Source: Streptomyces sp. HUAS YS2 (GTDB lineage Bacteria > Actinomycetota > Actinomycetes > Streptomycetales > Streptomycetaceae). Taken from it: a stretch of DNA of 64,000 bases. Of the stretch, positions 33,922-42,758 are shown piece after piece. Each line of letters begins with the position of its first letter. Position 1 is the stretch's first letter. Below the pieces are notes generated by a model. The model saw only the letters and a list, made by a program, of their open reading frames with translations, ran no database searches and had not been told where the DNA came from. The DNA lies in assembly GCF_033343995.1 (NCBI RefSeq), contig NZ_CP137573.1, positions 6,047,001-6,111,000 of the forward strand. Reading direction: 5' to 3'. Both the position numbers and the translations under genes were made by a program.

Positions 33922-34160
33922 CGTTGAATCACGGACGAAAATGCGCCTCACGGCCGGAGCCCGACGGAGAGCCGGCGAAGCAGGGCCGGCAGGCGAACGG
34001 AACCTCCCGGACCGCATCAGGACGCAGTCTCGACCCAGGTGAATCACCCCGCAAATGTTTGCCGGCCGTCCCGGGCGCCATAATCTCGCCCGGACGGGGG
34101 ACACAGCCGTACCGACGGTTTTCGGCCGCAGGGCCGTTCAGGGGTGGAGGACACACAGCC

Positions 34161-35051
34161 ATGCAGGGCACGGTCGACGGATTCAGCTACGGCCTCGTCA
34201 CGCCCGCGGCCGCCTATCTCATGGCGTGCCTCGGCGGAGCCCTGGGACTGCGCTGCACCACGAGATCGCTGCGCAACCGGGAGAGCTTCAAGGCGGGCTG
34301 GCTCGCCCTCGGTGCCACCTCCATCGGCACCGGCATCTGGACCATGCACTTCATCGCGATGATGGGGTTCTCCGTCCAGCAGGCCCCGATCAGCTACGAC
34401 CGGCCCATCACCTTCGCCAGCCTCGCCGTGGCCATCGTCATGGTCGGCATCGGCATCTTCATCGTCGGCTATCGCGGGGCCACCCCGCTCGCCCTGGTCA
34501 CCGGCGGCACCATCACCGGCCTCGGCGTCGCCACCATGCACTATCTGGGCATGGCCGGCATGCGGCTCCAGGGACGCATCGACTACGACACGGTCACCGT
34601 GGCCCTGTCCGTCCTGATCGCCGTCGTGGCGGCCACCAGTGCCCTGTGGGCCGCCGTCTCCGTGCACGGCTTCCTGGCCAGCCTCGGCGCGAGCCTGGTC
34701 ATGGGCCTCGCCGTCAGCGGCATGCACTACACCGCCATGGCCGCCGTCCGGGTCCACCTGCACGGCACCCCCGCGGCGGGCGGCGGCGACACCGCCGCCT
34801 CACTGCTGCTGCCCATGCTGATCGGCCCGGGCGTCTTCCTGGTCCTGGCCGCCGTCGTGGTGATGTTCGACCCGCTGCTCGTGATGGGCGAACCGGACTG
34901 GCAGAAGCCCTCCGGCCGGCCGTCGCCGCCCCGCCCCGGACTGCCCGCCCCGCGCTCCGCCCCGGCCTACGGCGAGCCCGCCGACCGGACCTCCCGCCGG
35001 TCCTCCGCCCGCACCGTGCGACGGGACGGGCACCGCCCGCAGGACTGGTGA
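34161..35051 (+). CDS. MHYT-domain integral membrane sensor
   Basis: A 296-residue membrane protein with about seven hydrophobic segments and three MHYT-type motifs: IWTMHFIAMMGF near 63, VATMHYLGMAGM near 125 and VSGMHYTAMAAV near 190. In other bacteria the domain is proposed to sense a diatomic gas through bound copper and is fused to GGDEF/EAL outputs; here it ends in a 50-residue Pro/Arg-rich cytoplasmic tail with no output domain. GGTGGAGG precedes the ATG. Confidence 0.88.
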   Translation: MQGTVDGFSYGLVTPAAAYLMACLGGALGLRCTTRSLRNRESFKAGWLALGATSIGTGIWTMHFIAMMGFSVQQAPISYDRPITFASLAVAIVMVGIGIFIVGYRGATPLALVTGGTITGLGVATMHYLGMAGMRLQGRIDYDTVTVALSVLIAVVAATSALWAAVSVHGFLASLGASLVMGLAVSGMHYTAMAAVRVHLHGTPAAGGGDTAASLLLPMLIGPGVFLVLAAVVVMFDPLLVMGEPDWQKPSGRPSPPRPGLPAPRSAPAYGEPADRTSRRSSARTVRRDGHRPQDW

Positions 35052-35121
35052 CCCCCGGGCCGCGAGCGGCCGGCGGGCCGAAGGCCGCCCGACTGTCAGT
35101 GGGGGGTCGTACGGTGGTTGC

Positions 35122-37257
35122 ATGCGGCCCGTTTCCAAGATCGAACGCACGGTGGCGCCTTTCGAGGTCGTCAGCCCCTACCAGCCCAGCGGCGACCAGC
35201 CCGCGGCCATCGACGACCTCGAGCGACGCATCCGCGCCGGCGAGAAGGACGTCGTGCTGCTCGGCGCCACCGGCACCGGAAAGTCGGCGACCACCGCCTG
35301 GATGATCGAGCGCCTCCAGCGCCCGACGCTGGTCATGGCGCCGAACAAGACGCTGGCCGCCCAGCTGGCGAACGAGTTCCGCGAGCTCCTGCCGAACAAC
35401 GCGGTCGAGTACTTCGTCTCGTACTACGACTACTACCAGCCCGAGGCGTACGTCCCGCAGTCGGACACCTACATCGAGAAGGACTCCTCGATCAACGAGG
35501 AGGTGGAGCGGCTGCGCCACTCCGCGACCAACTCGCTGCTCACCCGGCGGGACGTGGTCGTGGTCGCCTCCGTCTCCTGCATCTACGGCCTCGGCACCCC
35601 GCAGGAGTACGTGGACCGGATGGTCCCGCTCAAGGTCGGCGAGGAGATCGACCGCGACCAGCTGCTGCGCCGTTTCGTCGACATCCAGTACACCCGCAAC
35701 GACCTCGCGTTCACCCGGGGCACCTTCCGGGTCCGCGGCGACACCATCGAGATCTTCCCGGTCTACGAGGAGCTCGCCGTCCGCATCGAGATGTTCGGCG
35801 ACGAGATCGAGGCGCTGTCCACGCTGCACCCGCTCACCGGCGAGGTCATCAGCGAGGACCGCGAGCTGTACGTGTTCCCCGCCAGCCACTACGTGGCCGG
35901 CCCGGAGCGCATGGAGCGGGCGATCAACGACATTGAGCGCGAGCTGGAGACCCGGCTCGCCGAGCTCGACAAGCAGGGCAAGATGCTGGAGTCCCAGCGG
36001 CTGCGGATGCGCACCACCTACGACATCGAGATGATGCGCCAGATCGGCTCCTGCTCCGGCATCGAGAACTACTCGATGCACTTCGACGGCCGCGAGCCCG
36101 GCTCCGCCCCCAACACCCTCCTCGACTACTTCCCCGAGGACTTCCTGCTCGTCGTCGACGAGTCGCACGTCACCGTCCCGCAGATCGGCGCGATGTACGA
36201 GGGCGACGCCTCCCGCAAGCGGACCCTGGTCGACCACGGCTTCCGGCTGCCCTCCGCGCTGGACAACCGCCCGCTGAAGTGGGAGGAGTTCCAGGAGCGG
36301 ATCGGCCAGACCGTCTATCTCTCGGCCACCCCCGGCACCTACGAACTCTCCCGCGGCGACGGGTTCGTGGAGCAGATCATCCGCCCCACCGGCCTGGTCG
36401 ACCCCGAGGTCGTCGTCAAGCCGACCGAGGGCCAGATCGACGACCTGGTGCACGAGATCCGGCTGCGCACCGAGCGGGACGAGCGGGTGCTCGTCACCAC
36501 CCTCACCAAGAAGATGGCCGAGGACCTCACCGACTACTTCCTCGAGCTCGGCATCCAGGTCCGCTACCTGCACAGCGACGTCGACACGCTGCGCCGCATC
36601 GAGCTGCTGCGCGAGCTGCGGGCCGGCGAGTACGACGTCCTGGTCGGCATCAACCTGCTCCGCGAGGGCCTCGACCTGCCCGAGGTCTCCCTGGTCGCCA
36701 TCCTCGACGCCGACAAGCAGGGCTTCCTGCGCTCCGGCACCTCGCTGATCCAGACCATCGGCCGCGCGGCGCGCAACGTCTCCGGCCAGGTCCACATGTA
36801 CGCGGACACGATCACGCCGGCGATGGAGAAGGCCATCGACGAGACGAACCGGCGCCGCGCCAAGCAGATCGCGTACAACACCGAGAAGGGCATCGACCCG
36901 CAGCCGCTGCGCAAGAAGATCAACGACATCGTGGCCACCATCGCCCGCGAGGAGGTCGACACCGAGCAGCTGCTCGGCACCGGCTACCGGCAGGGCAAGG
37001 ACGGCAAGGGCGCCAAGGCCCCGGTGCCCTCGCTCACGGCGCACACGCCCCAGCGGGCCAAGGCGGGCGCCAAGGGCGGCGCGCTCGATCTCGGCGATCG
37101 TCCGGCCACCGAACTGGCCGCGCTCATCGAGGAGATGACGGACCGCATGCGGGCCGCCGCGGCGGAGCTGCAGTTCGAGGTCGCGGCCCGGCTCCGGGAC
37201 GAGGTGGGTGAGCTGAAGAAGGAGTTGCGCCAGATGAAGGAGGCGGGACTCGCCTGA
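35122..37257 (+). CDS. uvrB: excinuclease ABC subunit B
   Basis: A 711-residue damage-verifying helicase of nucleotide excision repair. Motif I GATGTGKSATTAW is near 49, the beta-hairpin region with YYDYYQPEAYVP near 100, DESHVTVPQ near 349, motif VI QTIGRAARNVSG near 550, and the UvrC-binding UVR motif at the end (ALIEEMTDRMRAAAAELQFE). Length is normal. The ATG at 35122 is used. No typical SOS box was found by eye upstream. A hairpin ends the gene. Confidence 0.97.
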   Translation: MRPVSKIERTVAPFEVVSPYQPSGDQPAAIDDLERRIRAGEKDVVLLGATGTGKSATTAWMIERLQRPTLVMAPNKTLAAQLANEFRELLPNNAVEYFVSYYDYYQPEAYVPQSDTYIEKDSSINEEVERLRHSATNSLLTRRDVVVVASVSCIYGLGTPQEYVDRMVPLKVGEEIDRDQLLRRFVDIQYTRNDLAFTRGTFRVRGDTIEIFPVYEELAVRIEMFGDEIEALSTLHPLTGEVISEDRELYVFPASHYVAGPERMERAINDIERELETRLAELDKQGKMLESQRLRMRTTYDIEMMRQIGSCSGIENYSMHFDGREPGSAPNTLLDYFPEDFLLVVDESHVTVPQIGAMYEGDASRKRTLVDHGFRLPSALDNRPLKWEEFQERIGQTVYLSATPGTYELSRGDGFVEQIIRPTGLVDPEVVVKPTEGQIDDLVHEIRLRTERDERVLVTTLTKKMAEDLTDYFLELGIQVRYLHSDVDTLRRIELLRELRAGEYDVLVGINLLREGLDLPEVSLVAILDADKQGFLRSGTSLIQTIGRAARNVSGQVHMYADTITPAMEKAIDETNRRRAKQIAYNTEKGIDPQPLRKKINDIVATIAREEVDTEQLLGTGYRQGKDGKGAKAPVPSLTAHTPQRAKAGAKGGALDLGDRPATELAALIEEMTDRMRAAAAELQFEVAARLRDEVGELKKELRQMKEAGLA

Positions 37258-37262
37258 CGCGG

Positions 37263-37286
37263 ACACCGCCCGGACCCGGGCGGTGT
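37263..37286 (+). terminator. uvrB terminator hairpin
   Basis: ACACCGCCCGG (37263-37273) pairs perfectly with CCGGGCGGTGT (37276-37286), starting 6 bases after the uvrB stop; the innermost pairs must open to form a loop. There is no U-run. Confidence 0.65.
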
Positions 37287-37421
37287 GTTGCAAGACCGAC
37301 ACAAAAACGGCCCGAAGCTGATGCGCTGTCGGTGCCCCTGCGTAGGGTGCTGGACAGCCGCATACGGAAGGCTGCCGCGGGGGCGGCGCACGACTGCGGA
37401 CGAAACGAGAGGGGACAGCGC

Positions 37422-38000
37422 GTGACGGTCAACATGACCAAGGGTCAGTCCATCAGCCTGGAGAAGTCCGGCGGGGGCGGCCTCACCTCGGTGCGGATGG
37501 GCCTCGGCTGGCAGGCGGCGCCGCGCCGCGGCCTGTTCGGCTCGCGCACCCGGGAGATCGACCTCGACGCCTCGGCGGTCCTCTTCGCCGACAAGCAGCC
37601 GGTGGACGTGGTCTTCTTCCGTCACCTGGTCAGCGACGACGGCTCGGTCAAGCACACCGGCGACAACCTGGTCGGCGGCGCGGGCCAGGGCGGCGACGAC
37701 GAGGCGATCCTCGTGGACCTGCAGCGGGTCCCGGTCCACATCGACCAGATCGTCTTCACGGTGAACTCCTTCACCGGCCAGACGTTCCAGGAGGTGCAGA
37801 ACGCGTTCTGCCGGATCGTCGACGAGACCAACGGCCAGGAGCTCGCCCGCTACACCCTGGACGGCGGTGGCCAGTACACCGCGCAGATCATGGCGAAGGT
37901 CCACCGCGCCGGCTCCGGCTGGCAGATGACGGCCCTGGGCAACCCGGCCAACGGCCGCACCTTCCAGGACCTGATGCCGGCGATCCTGCCGCACCTGTAG
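37422..38000 (+). CDS. TerD family tellurium resistance protein
   Basis: A 192-residue TerD-domain protein (MTVNMTKGQSISLEKSG...). It has the acidic calcium-binding stretches REIDLDASAVLFADKQPVDV and SDDGSVKHTGDNLVGGAG, followed by GDDEAILVDLQRVPVHIDQI. TerD proteins bind calcium and act in stress responses at the membrane together with TerC. The GTG at 37422 is chosen over the ATG at 37434 because GAGAGGGGA lies just upstream and homologues begin MTVNMTKG. It is followed by a TerD fusion gene and terC. Confidence 0.92.
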   Translation: MTVNMTKGQSISLEKSGGGGLTSVRMGLGWQAAPRRGLFGSRTREIDLDASAVLFADKQPVDVVFFRHLVSDDGSVKHTGDNLVGGAGQGGDDEAILVDLQRVPVHIDQIVFTVNSFTGQTFQEVQNAFCRIVDETNGQELARYTLDGGGQYTAQIMAKVHRAGSGWQMTALGNPANGRTFQDLMPAILPHL

Positions 38001-38103
38001 GGCGGGCCGAAGCCGTACCCACAGCTCCCGGAGGCCGAGCCCCCGGGAGCTGTCCCGCATGATCCCGCATGATCCGAACCACAGCTTCGAGGGGACAGAG
38101 TCG

Positions 38104-40041
38104 ATGACGGCCGAGCTGGTCCGGGGGCAGAACCACCCCCTGCCCGACAACCGCCTGGAGATCCGGGTGTCGGCCGGTCATCCGGTCGTCGCCGGCGCCA
38201 CTCTCGCCGACGAGCAGGGCCGGGTCGCCGGCGTCGAGTGGATCGCCCACCCCGGATCGCCCGCGCTGCCCGGTGTCGAGGTCTCCCAGCAGGCCGCCGC
38301 CGACCACCGCCTCGCGGTCGACCTGGAGGCGCTGCCCGAATCCGTGCACCGCGTCTCGCTGCTCCTCGCGCTGCCCGTCGGCGTCGGCGGTCCGTCCCGC
38401 TTCGGCGCCGTCGCCGCGCCCTTCGTCGCCGTCACCGGCCTCGACGGCACCGAGATCGCCAGCTACACGATCACCGGCCTCGACAGCGAGTCCGCCGTCT
38501 TCGCCCTGGAGCTCTACCGCCGCCAGGGCGCCTGGAAGGTCCGCGCGATGGGCCAGGGGTACGAGGGCGGGCTCGCCGCCATGCTCGCCGACCAGGGTCT
38601 GGAGCGCCCCACCGAGCTGGCAGGCACGATCCTCGACGCCGTCGCCCGGGGCATGGCCCGCTCGGTCTCCGCTCCGCCGCCGCGCGTCCCCGATGCCGAG
38701 CGGGTGCGCCACTCGACGCCGACGGCGCCGCCGAACGCCGCGCCCGACCCGGCCGCCGGCCTCCCGCAGGACCCCACCCCGCCGCCGGCCCAGCCGGCCA
38801 CGTCCGGCGGCCCGATCAGCTACGCGCACCCGCGCCGCCGGCCCGCCGCCCCGGACCCGCAGCCCGCGCCGCCGCAGAGCGCGCCCGCCGCCCCGCCGAC
38901 GGGCCCGCCGACCCCCGTCGCCGGGGACGCCACCGGCTGGTCCATGGAGGAGCGGCTCTACAACCAGGTCTGGGGCATGTTCGAGGACCTGGCCCGCACC
39001 ACCGCCGCGTACCGCAGCGCCTGCGACTTCGCCGAGTCCCGGATGGACCAGGAGCTCGACCGCGTCCTGTCCGACCCGCGCAGCCGGATCGGCGGTACCG
39101 GGGACGCCGCCCGGGCCGCGGCCCGCGCCAAGCACGACGAGCTGACCGACCGCGCCCGCGAGGCCCTCGACCGCGACCTCGCCCAGCTGGTCGCCGAGTC
39201 CGAGGTCGTCGAACCCGCGCTGCCGGCCGCCTTCGCCCGCTGGGACAACCCGGTCTGGCACGCCTACCGGGTGCCCATGGAGATCCCGATGGCCCTGCGC
39301 CTCGGCGACCTCCACCTGCCCGAGCAGACCGGCCTGCGCATCCCCATGCTCGTCCGGCTGCCGCTGGAGCGCGGGCTGTGGGTGGACTCGGGCCGCGGCC
39401 GGTCCGAGGCGGCGAACCTGCTCGACGAGGGCACGCTGCGCCGGCTCGCGCTGGACACCGCGGTCGCGCACGCGGCCCGGCTGCTCGCCGTCTACCCGGC
39501 CGGCGACTTCACCGTGCACGTCGCCGACGCGGCGGGCTCCGGCGCGGCCGCGCTCGCCCCGCTCGTCGAGACCGGGGTGCTCGCCGCCCCGCCCGCGGCC
39601 GGAGCGGCGGGTGTCACCGCCCTCCTCGCGCAGCTCACGGAGCGGGTGGACCTGCTGCAGATGGCGGTCCGGGCCGGTGCGGCCGACGCGCTACCGCCCG
39701 GCTTCGACCCGGGCGAGCACCTCCTGATCGTCCACGACTTCCCGCACGGCTTCGACGACCGCGCGGTGACCCAGCTGCGCTACCTCGCCGACGAGGGGCC
39801 CTCCGTCGGCGTGCACCTGATGATGGTGGCCGACCGGGAGGAGGCCAGCGCGTACGGACCGGTGCTCGACCCGCTGTGGCGCAAGCTGCTGCGGATCACC
39901 CCGGTCGCGGACGACCATCTCGCCGATCCGTGGGTGGGGCACGCCTGGACGTACGAGCCGCCGTTGGTCCCGCAGGGCAGCGGGATCCTGCGGCAGGTGC
40001 TGATGCAGGTCGCCGACGCGCGTCGCCAATGGGGGCGCTGA
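38104..40041 (+). CDS. TerD-like protein with a C-terminal degenerate ATPase-like domain
   Basis: A 645-residue protein in three parts: a divergent TerD domain (about 1-180; ITGLDSESAVFALELYRRQGAWKVRAMGQ), a Pro/Ala-rich linker (about 190-275), and a C-terminal region (about 280-645) that looks like an FtsK/HerA-type ATPase fold. In it IPMLVRLPLERGLWVDSG precedes and LLIVHDFPHGFDDRAVTQL resembles a Walker B strand, but I find no GKT/S P-loop. GAGGGGA precedes the ATG. It is probably co-transcribed with the terD gene upstream. Function unknown; a scaffold in the Ter stress system is likely. Confidence 0.75.
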   Translation: MTAELVRGQNHPLPDNRLEIRVSAGHPVVAGATLADEQGRVAGVEWIAHPGSPALPGVEVSQQAAADHRLAVDLEALPESVHRVSLLLALPVGVGGPSRFGAVAAPFVAVTGLDGTEIASYTITGLDSESAVFALELYRRQGAWKVRAMGQGYEGGLAAMLADQGLERPTELAGTILDAVARGMARSVSAPPPRVPDAERVRHSTPTAPPNAAPDPAAGLPQDPTPPPAQPATSGGPISYAHPRRRPAAPDPQPAPPQSAPAAPPTGPPTPVAGDATGWSMEERLYNQVWGMFEDLARTTAAYRSACDFAESRMDQELDRVLSDPRSRIGGTGDAARAAARAKHDELTDRAREALDRDLAQLVAESEVVEPALPAAFARWDNPVWHAYRVPMEIPMALRLGDLHLPEQTGLRIPMLVRLPLERGLWVDSGRGRSEAANLLDEGTLRRLALDTAVAHAARLLAVYPAGDFTVHVADAAGSGAAALAPLVETGVLAAPPAAGAAGVTALLAQLTERVDLLQMAVRAGAADALPPGFDPGEHLLIVHDFPHGFDDRAVTQLRYLADEGPSVGVHLMMVADREEASAYGPVLDPLWRKLLRITPVADDHLADPWVGHAWTYEPPLVPQGSGILRQVLMQVADARRQWGR

Positions 40042-40110
40042 CCAGGCGACTTGGTGCCTCTTTACCCTCCTCTTTACCTTCCCTTGGGTTTTCCGGTAAC
40101 CTTCTTGGAG

Positions 40111-40216
40111 CGGAGGGGAGTACTCCCTGTGTGCGGCGTTCCCGTCAATACGGACGGATGACCTGGATCCGGTCCCGGGGCGCCGGCCCGGTTTCCCCGG
40201 GTGGAAGAGACCTCCG
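40111..40216 (+). promoter_or_regulatory. yybP-ykoY manganese riboswitch
   Basis: Conserved parts stand in the right order: GGGGAGTA (40115-40122), the CCGTCA..ACGG hairpin region (about 40141-40160), a GC-rich second arm, and GAGACC (40207-40212). P1 is CGGAGG (40111-40116) with CCTCCG (40211-40216). This family senses Mn2+ and switches on exporters; it precedes terC here. CCTCCGG (40211-40217) is also complementary to CCGGAGG (40250-40256), the Shine-Dalgarno of terC. Confidence 0.87.
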
Positions 40217-40260
40217 GCAGCGGCGACGCTGATCACCAGCCGTACGAAGCCGGAGGCGCA

Positions 40261-41259
40261 GTGGACGTATCGATGACCCTCTGGGTGGTGACCATTCTCG
40301 GTCTCTCCGCCCTGATCGCGATCGACTTCTTCATCGGGCGCAAGCCCCATGACGTGTCGGTCAAGGAAGCCGGAATCTGGACGGTCGTCTGGATCGTCCT
40401 CGCCGTGCTCTTCGGACTCGGCCTGCTCGTCTTCGGGAACAGTCAGGCCTCGGGCGAGTTCTTCGCGGGCTTCATCACCGAGAAGTCGCTGAGCGTCGAC
40501 AACCTCTTCGTCTTCATCCTGATCATGGCGAAGTTCGCGGTGCCGACCCAGCTCCAGCAGCGCGTGCTGCTGGTGGGCGTGCTCATCGCCCTGGTGCTGC
40601 GCGCGATCTTCATCGCGGCGGGCGCCGCGATCATCTCGAACTTCTCGTGGGTCTTCTACCTCTTCGGTGCCTTCCTCATCTACACCGCCTGGAAGCTCAT
40701 CAAGGAGGCCATGACGGACGAGGACGAGGAGGACTGGGACGAGAACCGCCTCCTGAAGTCCATCGAGAAGAAGTTCGGCGTCGCGGACCGTTACCACGGC
40801 ACCAAGCTCTTCGTCCTGCAGCACGGCAAGAAGGTCATGACGCCGCTCCTGGTCGTCATGCTCGCCATCGGCATGACCGACGTGCTGTTCGCCATGGACT
40901 CGATCCCCGCGATCTTCGGCCTGACCCAGGACCCGTACATCGTCTTCACCGCCAACGCCTTCGCCCTGATGGGTCTGCGCCAGCTGTACTTCCTGATCGG
41001 CGGCCTGCTCAAGAAGCTGGTCCACCTCAGCTACGGTCTGTCGGCGATCCTCGGCTTCATCGGCGTGAAGCTGGTGCTGCACGCGCTGCACGAGTCCGGG
41101 GTGCACGTCCCCGAGATCTCCATCCCGGTCTCGCTGGCCGTCATCTGCGGCGTCCTGGTCGTCACCACGATCACCAGCCTGATCGCCTCGAAGAAGCAGG
41201 CGAGGAACGAGGCGGACGAGACCCCGGAGAGCGACCCGAAGGACAGCATCGAGGTCTGA
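40261..41259 (+). CDS. terC: TerC family membrane protein, likely manganese exporter
   Basis: A 332-residue integral membrane protein with about nine hydrophobic segments. Typical TerC motifs are AIDFFIGRKPHDVSVKEA near 19, GFITEKSLSVDNLFVFILI near 69 (acidic residues within a helix) and TDVLFAMDSIPAIFG near 208. TerC/Alx proteins move Mn2+ out of the cell, which fits the riboswitch upstream. I place the start at the GTG at 40261, where GGAGG (40252-40256) sits; an earlier in-frame GTG at 40201 lies inside the riboswitch. A hairpin terminator follows. Confidence 0.9.
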   Translation: MDVSMTLWVVTILGLSALIAIDFFIGRKPHDVSVKEAGIWTVVWIVLAVLFGLGLLVFGNSQASGEFFAGFITEKSLSVDNLFVFILIMAKFAVPTQLQQRVLLVGVLIALVLRAIFIAAGAAIISNFSWVFYLFGAFLIYTAWKLIKEAMTDEDEEDWDENRLLKSIEKKFGVADRYHGTKLFVLQHGKKVMTPLLVVMLAIGMTDVLFAMDSIPAIFGLTQDPYIVFTANAFALMGLRQLYFLIGGLLKKLVHLSYGLSAILGFIGVKLVLHALHESGVHVPEISIPVSLAVICGVLVVTTITSLIASKKQARNEADETPESDPKDSIEV

Positions 41260-41272
41260 CCGCGTCCCTCCG

Positions 41273-41307
41273 GAAGCCGCCCCGGCCGTTCAGGCCGGGG
41301 CGGCTTC
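41273..41307. terminator. bidirectional terminator of terC and the convergent transporter gene
   Basis: A perfect 15-bp stem, GAAGCCGCCCCGGCC (41273-41287) with 41293-41307, loop GTTCA. It contains the stop and last five codons of the leftward transporter gene. Confidence 0.8.
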
Positions 41308-42660
41308 ACCGGCTTCCGGGGCCTCGGAGGCGTCCCGGGCCTTCTCCGCGGCCGGCAGCGTCTCCGGCAGCAGCGCGAAGCAGCCCAGGCTGAGCAGGGC
41401 CACCAGCGTCAGATACGTGGCCACCGCCCACGGCGGCCCCGAGCCGCCGGTGCCCGACACCGCCGTCGCCACGATCGGCGTCAGCGCCCCGCCCAGGACG
41501 CCCGCCAGGTTGTAGCCGACCGCCGCGCCCGTGCAGCGCACCCGGGGCTCGTACAGCTCCGGCAGATACGCCGCCACCACCGCGAACATCGTGATGAACG
41601 CCAGCAGCGCGCCCACGAACCCGAGGAACATCAGCAGCGGCTGCGCGGTCTGCAGCAGCGCCACCATCGGGAACGTCCACACCGCCGAGGCCGCGCAGCC
41701 GATCAGGCACAGCGGCCGCCGCCCGTACCGGTCGCCCAGCATCGCCATGAACGGCGTCACCGCGCCCTTGATCGCCACCGCCGCCATGATGCAGCCCAGC
41801 ATCACCGTCCCGTCGACCCCGAGCCGTTCCGTGCCGTACGCCAGGGCCCACGTCGAGACCGTGTAGAAGACCGCGTACCCGACCGCCAGGGCCCCGGCCG
41901 TCAGCAGCACCAGCCGCCAGTGGCCGCGCGCCACCTCGGCCAGCGGGGCGCTCGCCCGCTTCCCCGCCTCGGCCAGCTCCGTGAACTGCGGGGTCTCCCG
42001 CAGCGAGGAGCGCAGCAGCAGCCCGCCGGCGGCCAGCAGGCCGGCCGCCCAGAACGGCACCCGCCACCCCCACGCGCGGAACTGGGCGTCGGTGAGCGTC
42101 GCCGAGAGTGCCAGCATCACGCCGTTCGCCAGCAGGAAGCCGATCGCCGGGCCGACCTGCGGGAAGCTCGTCCACAGCGCGCGCCGACGGGCGGGAGCGT
42201 GCTCGGCGGTGAGCAGCACCGCCCCGCCCCACTCCCCGCCGAGGCCCAGCCCCTGGAGGAAGCGCAGCACGAGCAGCAGGACGGGGGCGGCGATTCCGAG
42301 GGTCGCGTACGAGGGGACGCAGCCGACCGCGACGGTGGCGCAGCCCGTCAGCAGCAGCGAGGCGAACAGGACCGGCCGCCGCCCGTACCGGTCGCCGATG
42401 TGCCCGAACAGGGCCGAGCCGATCGGACGGGAGAGGAAACCGACGGCGAAGGTGCCGAACGCGGCCAGCGTGCCCGCCAGCGGCGAGAAGGTCGGGAAGA
42501 ACAGGGGGCCGAGCACCAGCGCGGCGGCGGTGCCGTAGACGAAGAAGTCGTAGAACTCGACGGCCGTGCCGGCGAGCGAGGCGGCGGCGAGCCGCCCCAT
42601 GGAGGGCGGTCGCCCCTGCGAGGGCGGGGCGTCGGTGTGCGGAGAGTGACCAGGGCGCAT
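41290..42660 (-). CDS. MFS transporter, metabolite:H+ symporter (MHS) type
   Basis: A 456-residue permease with 12 helices of the sugar/metabolite symporter branch: SLAGTAVEFYDFFVYGTAAAL at the start of helix 1, GHIGDRYGRRPVLFASLLL after helix 2, LRFLQGLGLGGEWGGAVLL near 130, and LGDRYGRRPLCLIG at the second loop. MHS proteins take up organic acids, shikimate or osmolytes. The ATG at 42660 is listed; the ATG at 42600 (MGRLAAASL), preceded by AGGGGCGA, may be the actual start. Confidence 0.83.
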   Translation of the reverse strand: MRPGHSPHTDAPPSQGRPPSMGRLAAASLAGTAVEFYDFFVYGTAAALVLGPLFFPTFSPLAGTLAAFGTFAVGFLSRPIGSALFGHIGDRYGRRPVLFASLLLTGCATVAVGCVPSYATLGIAAPVLLLVLRFLQGLGLGGEWGGAVLLTAEHAPARRRALWTSFPQVGPAIGFLLANGVMLALSATLTDAQFRAWGWRVPFWAAGLLAAGGLLLRSSLRETPQFTELAEAGKRASAPLAEVARGHWRLVLLTAGALAVGYAVFYTVSTWALAYGTERLGVDGTVMLGCIMAAVAIKGAVTPFMAMLGDRYGRRPLCLIGCAASAVWTFPMVALLQTAQPLLMFLGFVGALLAFITMFAVVAAYLPELYEPRVRCTGAAVGYNLAGVLGGALTPIVATAVSGTGGSGPPWAVATYLTLVALLSLGCFALLPETLPAAEKARDASEAPEAGEAAPA

Positions 42661-42758
42661 GCCGCGCCAACTACCCGGGCCGCCTCGCGGTTACGGGGGC
42701 GTACGGAAGCGCGCGGCCCCTGGCCACGCGCTCCGTCCGTCCAAGGCGCCCCCGGCGG

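Noticed and set aside
40201..40260. A 20-codon N-terminal extension of TerC from GTG 40201
   Set aside because: It would begin inside the riboswitch aptamer and has no ribosome-binding site; GGAGG before 40261 decides the start.
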